Assembly (NCBI GenBank): GCA_028824685.1
Contig: JAPPCZ010000047.1
Span: 1-64,000, forward strand
Direction of reading: 5' to 3'
Length of the DNA stretch: 64,000 nt
Source of the DNA: Candidatus Poribacteria bacterium
GTDB taxonomy: Bacteria; Poribacteria; WGA-4E; WGA-3G
This document shows positions 42,868-51,134 of the stretch, piece after piece. Position numbers and translations under genes: made by a program. The first letter of the stretch is position 1. Every line of letters begins with the position of its first letter. A model generated the notes under the pieces. The model was not told where the DNA came from and ran no database searches. It saw only the letters and a program-made list of their open reading frames with translations.

Positions 42868-43563
42868 CTAAGGTTTTTGTAGACCCAAATATTCATAAGG
42901 GTCAATTGCTATTTCTTCAGCGGTGACAATCTTGATATGTGACGGAATCTCATGCGCGTACCGGTATATAGTGCCAGGCGGTAAAAGAGAAGGATGTCCC
43001 TTTGCCTTCACTATTCTTTGCTCACCATTTTCATCGGTTTCGTATTCAACAAGAATACTCCCATATTCAATCGGGGTAATAAGTCCTGTACCATGGTTTA
43101 TACCGACACTACTATATTTAGAACGTGTACCTTCTTTACGCATTTTGATGGTTACACGTTTTAGTAATTCATCTTCAATAGTTTCGCGGCTTTCCCACAG
43201 AAATTTTACGTTCCATCCCCATTCTTTCGGTATCTCCGGGTAGGGCCCGAGTCCGAAAGGAGACTCTTTGGGTATATCCTCTTCTGCGGTAGCTGCAACT
43301 TCATCGTCGTTGGTTACTTCGTTAGTTATAGATTTCTCTGCGGTTGGCGTTGTGCTTTCCACAGGTGCACCGGCTGCCTGTTCTGCTACCTTGCTTTTCT
43401 CGGATTTTTCTATCTCCGATTGCCGTAGCAGTTTTTGTGCATCCGATGCCGCTTTTCTCTCGTCTGTTAGTGAGTGTTGATACCAGAGGTAACACCCACC
43501 GGCAATAATTATCAGAAGGGCTGTGCCTCCCAATATCCATCGGGTATAGATGCTTTTAATCAT
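42868..43563 (-). CDS. Single-pass membrane-anchored protein
   Basis: A 231-residue protein with an N-terminal anchor (WILGGTALLIIIAGGCYLWY), an E/K/A/T-rich linker of ~90 residues, then a folded region (KEWGWNVKFLWESRETIEDELLKRV... YGSILVEYETDENGEQRIVKAKGHPSLLPPGTIYRYA). No family was recognised. The start at 43563 follows AGAGGT; an upstream ATG in frame adds nine residues. It is co-transcribed with the secreted protein gene downstream, their coding regions joined by an overlapping stop/ribosome site. Confidence 0.7.
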   Translation of the reverse strand: MIKSIYTRWILGGTALLIIIAGGCYLWYQHSLTDERKAASDAQKLLRQSEIEKSEKSKVAEQAAGAPVESTTPTAEKSITNEVTNDDEVAATAEEDIPKESPFGLGPYPEIPKEWGWNVKFLWESRETIEDELLKRVTIKMRKEGTRSKYSSVGINHGTGLITPIEYGSILVEYETDENGEQRIVKAKGHPSLLPPGTIYRYAHEIPSHIKIVTAEEIAIDPYEYLGLQKP

Positions 43564-43583
43564 GCTTATACCTCTTTTGTTGT

Positions 43584-43601
43584 GCCACACTTTCGCGTGG
43601 C
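43584..43601 (-). promoter_or_regulatory. GAAA-tetraloop leader hairpin
   Basis: On the minus strand GCCACGC-GAAA-GTGTGGC is a 7-bp stem with a GNRA loop, about 20 nt upstream of the 43563 start. It may be part of a structured leader; I could not match it to a known riboswitch class. Confidence 0.35.
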
Positions 43602-44058
43602 GTTTTCCTTGTTTATGGGTTGTCCCTATCTGCTTAGTACGCCGGTGTGTCTTGCCTGCTTAAAAAAACAGGGCACCCCCGGCGACCAAGCCAATACTCC
43701 AAAATATAATTTTAGAAAAAAGGGTACCCATATTGTGAGTATTGTTTTGGTCGTTATAAGTATTATACAAAAAACCGAAAAAAAAGTCAAGTATAAATTT
43801 TAAAAAGTGAAATTTAGTGGAAATTGGGTGATTTTAACATATAACGGATGCCAATAATCTTTTCTGCAAACCTATCGTTTTAAAGGCAGATTTGGCACTT
43901 CTGTACCAGAATTTTCTAATATTACAACCTGATAGATTGTTTTTGTTTGATAGGAAAATCACTTGACATTTAAAATGCATTGGTGCTAAACTTCTCATGC
44001 AAAACTGAAAGTTTAATTTTTAACTCATCTCAAAACATATCATTCTGGGACCCCTCCA
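43602..44058. other. AT-rich gap between divergent genes
   Basis: About 460 bp without a gene. The part near 43740-43830 is very A+T rich. A promoter for the plus-strand genes is annotated at 43963-43992. Nothing else stands out. Confidence 0.5.
43963..43992 (+). promoter_or_regulatory. Putative promoter of the small membrane protein/pyrD pair
   Basis: TTGACA at 43963-43968 and TAAACT at 43987-43992 with an 18-bp spacer. The start near 43999 leaves about 60 nt before the ATG at 44059. Confidence 0.5.
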
Positions 44059-44310
44059 ATGAAACGGCATCATATTGTTGGTATTATCACTGGAATATGT
44101 GCGATAGGTTTCGCATTACGTAGTGCCCTTTCGGTAAGTATCATTGACGCACTCGTAAACTTTATCTTGTTATTCGGTTTAGCCATTATGACCTTTTTTA
44201 AGGACAGATTACCACCCAGATGGTCGCAAGAGAGATTACCTCTTTGGATGTGTGTTCTTGTAGTTTGCCTTGTCTTATTTGAATTGATTTTTGAGTGGAT
44301 TGTCTCTTGA
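44059..44310 (+). CDS. Small membrane protein
   Basis: An 83-residue protein with three short hydrophobic helices ([54 protein letters not shown]) and a basic loop ([14 protein letters not shown]). It is not recognised as a family. It precedes pyrD by 41 bp. The ribosome site (ccctcc) is unclear. Confidence 0.5.
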   Translation: MKRHHIVGIITGICAIGFALRSALSVSIIDALVNFILLFGLAIMTFFKDRLPPRWSQERLPLWMCVLVVCLVLFELIFEWIVS

Positions 44311-44351
44311 CCTTCTTTCCTAAAGCGGCAGAATCATCTTCATTACATAAA

Positions 44352-45281
44352 ATGGATACAACAGATTTATCTCTTAATGTGAATATCGGTGGGATTCGGA
44401 TGCGGAATCCAGTGATGACAGCATCTGGCACTTTCGGGTATGGCAGCGAATATGCGGATTTCGTAGACTTAAACCGACTCGGTGCAGTTGTCGTTAAAGG
44501 TGTTACAAGCGCCCCGTGGCCCGGCAATCCGATGGACCGCATTATGGAAACGCCATCCGGTATGCTCAACGCCATTGGACTGCAAAATGTAGGGGTAGAT
44601 GGTTTTATTTCGGAAAAACTACCCTACCTCAGGAATTTTGATGTGCCGGTGATTGTCAATGTTTGCGGTAAAACGGTTGAAGAATACCTCATAGTCATTG
44701 AAAAGTTAAGCGAGGTGGATGGCGTTGCGGGGGTGGAACTCAATATCTCCTGTCCGAATTTGGATTGCGGTGGCATGAGTTTCGGTGTTGATGCGACTTT
44801 AGCACATCAACTTGTCAAAGCGGTCAGAGAGGAAACACATCTACCGCTATTGGTGAAACTGTCACCTAATGTTACAGATATTACCGAGATTGCACGTGCG
44901 GTTGAAGATGCTGGAACAGATGCGCTTTCTGCGATTAACACACTGCTCGGTATGGCAATTGATGCAGAGACGCGTAAACCGGAACTCGCCAACGTAACAG
45001 GCGGTCTTTCTGGACCTGCGATCAAGCCCGTAGCACTCCGATTGGTATGGGAAGTTTACAAAAGTGTCTCTATTCCGATTGTTGGGATGGGGGGTGTCAT
45101 GAATGCAACAGATGCTGTGGAATTTTTTATTGCGGGTGCATCCGCTGTTGCCGTTGGGACAGCAAACTTTGTTAATCCACAGGCATCAATGGAAGTGATT
45201 GAAGGTATCAGCGACTATCTTGAAAAGATGGATATCAGTTCAGTAAAGGAATTGGTCGGGAGTTTGAAAGTTGACAATTAA
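44352..45281 (+). CDS. pyrD: Dihydroorotate dehydrogenase (class 1B catalytic subunit)
   Basis: A 309-residue FMN enzyme that oxidises dihydroorotate to orotate in pyrimidine synthesis. Features: the N-terminal strand [51 protein letters not shown], the [12 protein letters not shown] segment with the catalytic-base cysteine C (class 1; class 2 uses Ser), [10 protein letters not shown], and [16 protein letters not shown] for FMN phosphate. Class 1B enzymes work with the PyrK electron-transfer subunit, which is not in this window. An in-frame ATG at 44295 overlaps the upstream gene; the family start is at 44352. Confidence 0.92.
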   Translation: MDTTDLSLNVNIGGIRMRNPVMTASGTFGYGSEYADFVDLNRLGAVVVKGVTSAPWPGNPMDRIMETPSGMLNAIGLQNVGVDGFISEKLPYLRNFDVPVIVNVCGKTVEEYLIVIEKLSEVDGVAGVELNISCPNLDCGGMSFGVDATLAHQLVKAVREETHLPLLVKLSPNVTDITEIARAVEDAGTDALSAINTLLGMAIDAETRKPELANVTGGLSGPAIKPVALRLVWEVYKSVSIPIVGMGGVMNATDAVEFFIAGASAVAVGTANFVNPQASMEVIEGISDYLEKMDISSVKELVGSLKVDN

Positions 45282-45323
45282 TCAGCGCAAAAAAGTTGGT
45301 ATTTTCTGACGATCTGGTGTATA

Positions 45324-46394
45324 ATGTCGGATATGGCACAATACTACGATAACGCGGTCAAATATGTCATGCTTGAGCATGCTCAAGAATTTGCAGAATT
45401 CATGGTAGGACACTCAGACATTAAAGTCTTAGAGAAACTTGAAACGGAACAACCGACCCTCAAGGCGCATCAGAACGATAGCACTTTGAAGGTGCAGCTT
45501 CCTAATGAAACGGCCATATTCCATACTGAGGTGCAAACAGATGACAGTAGGAAACCGATGTGGTATCGCCTTGCAGGATATAACGGTTTTCTTATTAATT
45601 TACACGAAATGCCTGTCTATTGTAACGTTCTCTATTTACACCCTAACGCGGGTAGAAACGATAACGGCTACTATGCTTATAAGGGAATGGGATATGAGTA
45701 TACGCTTCGTTATAAGGTGATCAGATTGATTCGGATTGAGGGACAATCAATATTAGAAAAGCAAACACCCGGGTTACTACCTTTTACACCGTTGATGAAA
45801 TCACCAGAAGGAATGGATTCAAACCGTTGGTTGGAAGAATGCATTGATGCGACAGTATCTGCAGACACAGATCAACAGACTCGGGATATTTTACTCGCGG
45901 CACTTGGTATTTTCGGCGGTTTAGTTTATGAACCACAACTAATTAAACAATTTTTACCGGAGGGTATCATGCAAGAATCTCCTTTTTTTCAACACATTAT
46001 TCAAGAAGCAACAACAGAAGCAAAAAAAGAGGCTTACAAAGAAGGGATGGAACAAGGCATAAAAGATGGTAAAGAACAAGGGATGGAACAAGGGATGGAA
46101 CAAGGGATGGAACAAGGGATGGAACAAGGGATGGAACAAGGGATGGAACAAGGGATGGAACAAGGGATGGAACAAGGAAAAAAAAAGGGGACTATCCAAA
46201 GTATTATGGCACTACTTGAGAAACAATTCCAGCCTGATGCAGTGCAAGTTCTGGAACCGGCTTTGGAGGGTATTGATGATTTGCAACGCCTCAGAGAGTT
46301 GCTGCTTGCAGCACCCCAAGTCAATAGTCTTGAAACGTTCATGCAGTTTTTGACAAATGGAAACGCCACTGAATCGGGGAACGGACTCAAATAA
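45324..46394 (+). CDS. Rpn-family nuclease/transposase-like protein with repeat region
   Basis: A 356-residue protein. Residues 1-200 resemble the Rpn/PD-(D/E)XK recombination-promoting nuclease family: FHTEVQTDDSRKPMWYRLAGYNGFLINLHEMPVYCNVLYLH, with E-x-Q as the nuclease-like motif (the usual last residue K is Q). A (EQGM)n stretch follows, from a 12-bp tandem repeat, then a helical end (IMALLEKQFQPDAVQVLEPALEGIDDLQRLRELLL) like the C-terminus of related DUF4351-type proteins. The start at 45324 is followed by a second ATG at 45333. It lies between pyrD and pyrB without obvious function in that pathway, so it may be a mobile insert. Confidence 0.7.
   Translation: MSDMAQYYDNAVKYVMLEHAQEFAEFMVGHSDIKVLEKLETEQPTLKAHQNDSTLKVQLPNETAIFHTEVQTDDSRKPMWYRLAGYNGFLINLHEMPVYCNVLYLHPNAGRNDNGYYAYKGMGYEYTLRYKVIRLIRIEGQSILEKQTPGLLPFTPLMKSPEGMDSNRWLEECIDATVSADTDQQTRDILLAALGIFGGLVYEPQLIKQFLPEGIMQESPFFQHIIQEATTEAKKEAYKEGMEQGIKDGKEQGMEQGMEQGMEQGMEQGMEQGMEQGMEQGMEQGKKKGTIQSIMALLEKQFQPDAVQVLEPALEGIDDLQRLRELLLAAPQVNSLETFMQFLTNGNATESGNGLK
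46074..46169 (+). repeat. 12-bp tandem repeat (gaacaagggatg), eight units
   Basis: Eight perfect copies of gaacaagggatg encode (EQGM)8, followed by a partial ninth. Unit length is a multiple of three, so changes in number alter the protein without a frameshift. Perfect identity suggests recent or ongoing expansion. Confidence 0.9.
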
Positions 46395-46414
46395 TTACAC
46401 TCGTAGAGGAGACA

Positions 46415-47497
46415 ATGCGGCACCTCGTAACACTTGATGATTTGTCGAATTTTGAGATTGAACAGATTTTTCGGCTGGCAGCAGGCATGCAGTCACAATT
46501 AGAGACGTGGGCAGGGATCTGTCGTAGCAAATTGCTTGCGACCCTATTTTTTGAACCGAGCACACGGACTCGGCTCTCCTTTGAAAGTGCGATGGAACGT
46601 CTCAACGGCGGCACACTTGGCTTCGCAGATCCGAGTTCTACTTCTGTGACAAAAGGTGAAACACTTGCCGATACCGCACGGATGGTCACAAACTACGCAG
46701 ATATTATAGTGGTGCGCCACAGTTGGGCAGGCTCAGCGCGAGTGATGGCAACTTATGCCAATATCCCCGTCATCAACGGTGGAGACGGAAGCCATACACA
46801 TCCGACACAAGCACTTACAGACCTCTATACGATTATTCGAAGAAAATCACAGGTGGAAGGTTTAACCGTTGGCATCTGTGGTGATCTTCGGTATGGACGC
46901 GCGGCGCACTCGTTTGCGTTAGCGGTTGCGAGATTCGGTGGAAATCTGGTTCACATCGCCCCGAACGGTTTACAGATGCCTCCCTGGATACTCACACGGT
47001 TAGCAAAAATCCACGGGCAGAAACCCATTGAAGTAGAAAACGTCACAGAAGTTATTGAAACGCTTGATGTCATCTATGTGAATCGGCTTCAGGAGGAACG
47101 TCTCCCGCCGACTTTAGATGCAAAAACGGTACGTGGTAGTTATTTGCTGAATGCAGCCGTGATGAAAAATGCTAAATCGGATGCGATGATTATGCACCCG
47201 CTCCCACGCGTCAACGAACTCGCTTATGAATTAGATGATGACCCGCGTGCTGCCTATTTTGAACAATCCGCGAATGCCGTGCCGGTTCGGATGGCACTTA
47301 TTTCAAGCCTTATGGGGTTAGAACAACTTATCTTGACACAACCTCCAAAACGAAATATTGATGAATCTTCCCATCAGTGTGAAAACCCGAACTGTATCAC
47401 TCATCATGAAACCTATCTTTCTCCTGAACGTGAAACATTTAGTGGTGATACAGAAGTGCACGCTTGTGCCTACTGTGGTGACCTTTTTCGTAATTAA
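46415..47497 (+). CDS. pyrB: Aspartate carbamoyltransferase with PyrI-type zinc tail
   Basis: A 360-residue enzyme joining carbamoyl phosphate and aspartate in pyrimidine synthesis. The catalytic chain is canonical: FFEPSTRTRLSFESAM (STRT at 49-52, phosphate loop), HSWAGSA, and GDGSHTHPTQALTDLYTI. A C-terminal extension of ~45 residues holds CENPNC (C322, C327) and CAYC (C351, C354), matching the four-Cys zinc site of the E. coli PyrI regulatory subunit (CPNSNC...CKYC). The nucleotide-binding domain of PyrI is absent. This gives a PyrB carrying its own zinc module. GTAGAGGAGAC provides the ribosome site. Confidence 0.92.
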   Translation: MRHLVTLDDLSNFEIEQIFRLAAGMQSQLETWAGICRSKLLATLFFEPSTRTRLSFESAMERLNGGTLGFADPSSTSVTKGETLADTARMVTNYADIIVVRHSWAGSARVMATYANIPVINGGDGSHTHPTQALTDLYTIIRRKSQVEGLTVGICGDLRYGRAAHSFALAVARFGGNLVHIAPNGLQMPPWILTRLAKIHGQKPIEVENVTEVIETLDVIYVNRLQEERLPPTLDAKTVRGSYLLNAAVMKNAKSDAMIMHPLPRVNELAYELDDDPRAAYFEQSANAVPVRMALISSLMGLEQLILTQPPKRNIDESSHQCENPNCITHHETYLSPERETFSGDTEVHACAYCGDLFRN

Positions 47498-47530
47498 AGA
47501 AAATTCGATCTTCCCACCTGCAAAGATTAT

Positions 47531-49051
47531 TTATTCATCCTCTAATTCTGGTACTTTGGGAATCTTGGAAATCAATCCATCTTTCTCTATGATTGCAGAT
47601 CGCGTCATTCGCCAGACAGGGCTATTGGGACCGGCAGACTGCCACCCACCTTCGTGATTGTGAAGAGCGATTGCAACATAATCCCTTTCGGTTTCCGGGC
47701 TCGAGTCATGGGGAAATTCACGAGTTGTCCAATTGGTATAGGTAACCGGTTCACCACTATCCCAGACCCATACCCCTTCTTTTGCCACATCATTGAGCCC
47801 TATCCAAAAAGGTCTTCCAAAGATCACCTCAAGCCAGAACTGTTCTTCTTCATCGTTGATAGAGACAAGATGTGCCCCTTCCGCAATTGCCTTCTGTTGC
47901 GCATCGTGCCAATCTTGGCATTGAATCTTTGCGTAAGCGTGTGCATTTGTAGGGTTAATAATCCAAGTTATTTTTTGGGGTTTCGCTGGTTTGGCTGCTT
48001 GTCGCATGATCGGTTTACGGACATTGCCTTTATTGAGAAGATCTTCAACAAAACGACGTGCTTTCGCATTATCAAGTTCTTTAATATCACCACTGGGTTT
48101 TTTGGTAACAGGGTTCCCATTGAGTTTTATGACAATATTCTCAGGCTCCACATCCTCTTTGAGTAAAAATGGCCCTGCCCCGCCAGTAAATGTCTTATAC
48201 CTTATGGAAAGTGTATAAAATCCGGGTTCATTTCTATATTGTGTGAAATAACCGTCAGCATTAGTGAAACAGTCGGTTCCGTGAGTTCCGCCGCTACTTC
48301 CAAACTCTCCACCTCGAAACTTCATGGTCAGATCTGCTTCTGCGTTAGTAAGAGGAGTGCCATCGGCATAAACAATCCGCGCCCGTATCTTAAGTCGTTT
48401 CTTGACAGTAATTTTGACATCTTCAATGTTCACACCCGGCTTTAGCCCAAACGCGAAACCCCCGAAAGGTCCCGGCCTCTCTGCATAGAAAAAAGTGATT
48501 TTATTGAGCCGAATGGAGAGAATCTGCATTTCCGACTCCATTCTACCAGGATGCATCAATCCCATTGGTGGAATTCGTTGCAGTTGTGGAAGTAGATTCT
48601 GTTGTATTTCTGGCGGGAGGTTTTCTTGTATTTCTGGCGGTACATTGGGGGCATCCTTCTCAAATGCATCCAACATAGCCTTTGGAATGGGGTATATCTG
48701 AACAGTCCCTGGTTGGATATTGGTAACACTGAAAACCCCTTCTGCATCGGTCTTGGCTTTGGACATAGCGCGAGGTTTTCCTTCTTGGTTCAGGGCTTTC
48801 AATAGTTCCCCAAAATCAAATGGAAGCATACCTATCGGTGGCGCGGGACCTTTTAGGTTTTGCATGGATCGGATCATGAATGTGAACCCAGCGATTGGTT
48901 TCCCTTTAGTGTCCACAACTTTGCCCGATAGTCCGCTTGGTGCTTGTGCGTCAGGTTCTACAAGTGGCTCTTGCGCGAAAATTCTTGTTACAGTGAATAA
49001 TATAATGACTACAAATGTTATGAGTTTTCCCGAAGTATAGATGTATTTCAT
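47531..49051 (-). CDS. Secreted carboxypeptidase-regulatory-like and C-type lectin protein 1
   Basis: A 506-residue exported protein: signal peptide (KLITFVVIILFTVTRIFAQ), a carboxypeptidase-regulatory-like beta domain (GLSGKVVDTKGKPIAGFTF), a second such domain (VKKRLKIRARIVYADGTPLTNAE), then a C-type lectin domain: WHDAQQKAIAEGAHLVSIND, FWIGLNDVAKEGVWVWDSG and EPVTYTNW. EPVTYTNW stands where sugar-binding lectins have EPN and WND, and the second cysteine pair is not evident, so calcium-dependent sugar binding is possible but unproven. It ends in a short charged tail. It lies 32 bp downstream of its paralogue on the minus strand. Confidence 0.85.
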   Translation of the reverse strand: MKYIYTSGKLITFVVIILFTVTRIFAQEPLVEPDAQAPSGLSGKVVDTKGKPIAGFTFMIRSMQNLKGPAPPIGMLPFDFGELLKALNQEGKPRAMSKAKTDAEGVFSVTNIQPGTVQIYPIPKAMLDAFEKDAPNVPPEIQENLPPEIQQNLLPQLQRIPPMGLMHPGRMESEMQILSIRLNKITFFYAERPGPFGGFAFGLKPGVNIEDVKITVKKRLKIRARIVYADGTPLTNAEADLTMKFRGGEFGSSGGTHGTDCFTNADGYFTQYRNEPGFYTLSIRYKTFTGGAGPFLLKEDVEPENIVIKLNGNPVTKKPSGDIKELDNAKARRFVEDLLNKGNVRKPIMRQAAKPAKPQKITWIINPTNAHAYAKIQCQDWHDAQQKAIAEGAHLVSINDEEEQFWLEVIFGRPFWIGLNDVAKEGVWVWDSGEPVTYTNWTTREFPHDSSPETERDYVAIALHNHEGGWQSAGPNSPVWRMTRSAIIEKDGLISKIPKVPELEDE

Positions 49052-49083
49052 GATAATCTCTCCTTATATTGATGTACGCAGTG

Positions 49084-50352
49084 CTATTCGATATCTTCGT
49101 CAGGTTCTGGTGCGCCTATGATGAGATCTTTCTTTTCCAAGATCGCTTTTTCAGTGATGCTTGCAACAGGACTTCCTTCGCGTATTTGCTGCCATTTTCC
49201 TGTTACCCCAACGAGAACCGTCAATTTTTTAATCAACTTCTCATCCTTTTCAGTTGTCTCATCAGATTCAGGAATAAGTTGCTCTGTGTCCCAATTGGTA
49301 TAGGTGACTGGATCTCCATTGTCCCATTTTTTGCTCCCCTCTTTTGCATCGTTAATTGATCCAATCCAATAGTTTTCTTTCCCAAAGACTTCCAGTATCC
49401 ATTCTTGTTCTGCTTTATCGTTGATGGCAATGAGATGTGCCCCTTGGGCAGTGGCTTGTGCGAAAGCTTCCTCATGCGTATCGGAATAGATTCGTTTGTA
49501 AGCATGTCGATTATCAGGATTGATTGCCCACACACCCTCTCGCTGTCGCTGCCATGCGGCTTGCCTACGTTCTGGGTTAACCATACGAACCGCTTTTACT
49601 ACTTTAGGCTTGCGAGGTAGTTGAGGATCACCACTAAGAGTCAAGGTAAGACCATCAAGTCGTTGTCCTTCTTCAAGCAAAATTTCCTTAGATTCTGCGG
49701 ATTGCCCTTGATATTTTACAGAGACAGTATAATAGGCAGGAGAATTAACATAGCGAGTAAACCCCCCATCTATGTCGAGGGTTTCTGTGCCGCCGCTACT
49801 ACCTCTACCTCCTCCATTTATACTGCGTCTTCTTACCATAAGGTCCACCTGAGTATTGCTTAGTGGTGTGCCATCTTCGGTAAGTACTTGACCTCGAATC
49901 CGCATTCTGAGACGTACGGTAATCTCAACGTCTTCAATATCCGTTTCCGGTTCAATAGCAAAAGGAAACCCTGCGAAACGGGAATACTGCGGATTTAAGG
50001 CGATGGTTATTCCTGCAATTTTGATTGACAGAAGTCTATAGTCAGAAAAACGCTCATTTGGAGATAATTTTAAACTACTTTTGAAATTTGGAGTTATATC
50101 CTTAATTGAGAATGCGCCCGTCTCGTCAGACGTGCTCGGTAGTGGAAAATTAAATTCAGGATCATCTATATTTATGACAGGTCTAAAATCTGAAGAAGGT
50201 TGAATAGCGATAACGACATCAGGAACAGGATTTCCTTTTTCGTCAATAACCTTGCCTGAAAACGTTGCTGCGAAACTCTGGGGAGATGCGGCAAATAAAA
50301 CTACCAGACTTCCGATGAAAACTACAAATGGGGTGAAATGTGAACGGTTCAT
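49084..50352 (-). CDS. Secreted carboxypeptidase-regulatory-like and C-type lectin protein 2
   Basis: A 422-residue paralogue of the gene at 47531-49051: signal peptide (FVVFIGSLVVLFAASPQSFA), beta domain TFSGKVIDEKGNPVPDVVIAI, a second one with RLRMRIRGQVLTEDGTPLSNTQ and a Gly-Arg-rich loop (GGGRGSSGG), then a C-type lectin domain (EEAFAQATAQGAHLIAIND... YWIGSINDAKEGSKKWDNGD... PVTYTNW). The start at 50352 has AAAGGAG 8 nt upstream; an in-frame ATG further upstream adds 18 residues without a ribosome site. The domain order and tail are shared with gene 1, so the pair is a tandem duplication. Confidence 0.85.
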   Translation of the reverse strand: MNRSHFTPFVVFIGSLVVLFAASPQSFAATFSGKVIDEKGNPVPDVVIAIQPSSDFRPVINIDDPEFNFPLPSTSDETGAFSIKDITPNFKSSLKLSPNERFSDYRLLSIKIAGITIALNPQYSRFAGFPFAIEPETDIEDVEITVRLRMRIRGQVLTEDGTPLSNTQVDLMVRRRSINGGGRGSSGGTETLDIDGGFTRYVNSPAYYTVSVKYQGQSAESKEILLEEGQRLDGLTLTLSGDPQLPRKPKVVKAVRMVNPERRQAAWQRQREGVWAINPDNRHAYKRIYSDTHEEAFAQATAQGAHLIAINDKAEQEWILEVFGKENYWIGSINDAKEGSKKWDNGDPVTYTNWDTEQLIPESDETTEKDEKLIKKLTVLVGVTGKWQQIREGSPVASITEKAILEKKDLIIGAPEPDEDIE

Positions 50353-50460
50353 TGTGAATGCTCCTTTTCTACGATTCGGTGGGTATATTGAAGGAATTAG
50401 GATCACATAGAATATTATACCCTATGTAGAAATTATTGACAACACAAAGGAGTGTAGAAC

Positions 50461-50701
50461 CAGGGTTATTTAGTTTTAAGAATTTCCAGTTAATGAGTAT
50501 TACTGATAGTTTATATCGTCTGTCGGGTTTTACTTGTGTTCTCCATTATGTGTCAACTTAAACGTTGATTTAAAGGTAGCAGGCACACTCCGGGGAATGC
50601 CAACAGGCATTCCCCGGAGTGTGCCTACTACTTTGCATACGTATTAGTTTATATGAAAATGTGAAAAATATACCAGAAAATTCGAAAACTAAATAACCCT
50701 G
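50461..50701. mobile_element. Miniature inverted-repeat element, family 1, copy B
   Basis: Termini CAGGGTTATTTAGTTTT (50461-50477) and AAAACTAAATAACCCTG (50685-50701) are perfect inverted repeats. No flanking duplication is apparent. The interior carries a 21-bp perfect hairpin (50581-50626) that the other two copies do not contain. The right end overlaps the small open frame at 50689-50766. Confidence 0.8.
50581..50626. repeat. 21-bp perfect-stem hairpin inside element copy B
   Basis: aggcacactccggggaatgc c (50581-50601) pairs with g gcattccccggagtgtgcct (50606-50626) around an aaca loop. The ggggaatgcc core is shared with repeats at 16171 and 58700. Confidence 0.85.
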
Positions 50702-50766
50702 ATCTCTTCTAAAATCTCCTTGACTTCGGGGGTATCTGAGGGTATACTTATATTTATATTGAGCAT
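50689..50766 (-). pseudogene. Small gene cut by element copy B
   Basis: Minus-strand ATG at 50766 with GGAGAGG 6-12 nt upstream encodes MLNINISIPSDTPEVKEILE then EIRVI before a stop supplied by the element's terminal repeat (TAACCC read as GTTATTTAG). The good ribosome site and the stop inside the element suggest a gene interrupted by insertion, or one that has adopted the element's stop. Confidence 0.4.
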
Positions 50767-50817
50767 TGGTATCCTCTCCTACAAATAGTAATTATTAGGA
50801 TAGGATACCATTTTTTT
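50767..50817. terminator. Hairpin with T-tract, overlapping the small gene's ribosome site
   Basis: tggtatcctctcct (50767-50780) pairs with aggataggatacca (50797-50810) at 13 of 14 positions, followed by seven T's on the plus strand. As a plus-strand terminator it has no gene upstream in that direction except the element. On the minus strand it would bury the GGAGAGG of the small gene at 50766, so it may act as an RNA switch there. Confidence 0.55.
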
Positions 50818-51134
50818 ATATACCTCGCAACATCTCATCTCTTTACATATCACTGTTTCTACAAAAACTTTACACACCCAAAACTATCTATTCACCTAAA
50901 CCAATTGATTCAATTTTCGTTGTATGATATACTACATAGACATTATACCGTTATACTTAACATATTACATTATTTTTTATTAATGTCCTCTTATGTGCCA
51001 ATCCCCATTTTAAATTTACTATTGGAAGATTTTATAATTTCCTGAAACGTAATATTAAAAAGTTTCGTATTATAATCACGGAACTGGTTTCATATAACCC
51101 TTTGGCTAAAGGAGGATAAAGGAGGGTTTAGCCT
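50818..51134. other. AT-rich region upstream of the second ECF sigma gene
   Basis: About 317 bp of A+T-rich DNA with no gene. Several TATAAT-like hexamers occur, but no clear -35/-10 pair. AAAGGAGG lies just before the sigma start. Confidence 0.4.

Noticed and set aside
46074..46169. CRISPR or intergenic satellite
   Set aside because: The 12-bp repeat is in frame within a protein and has no spacers.
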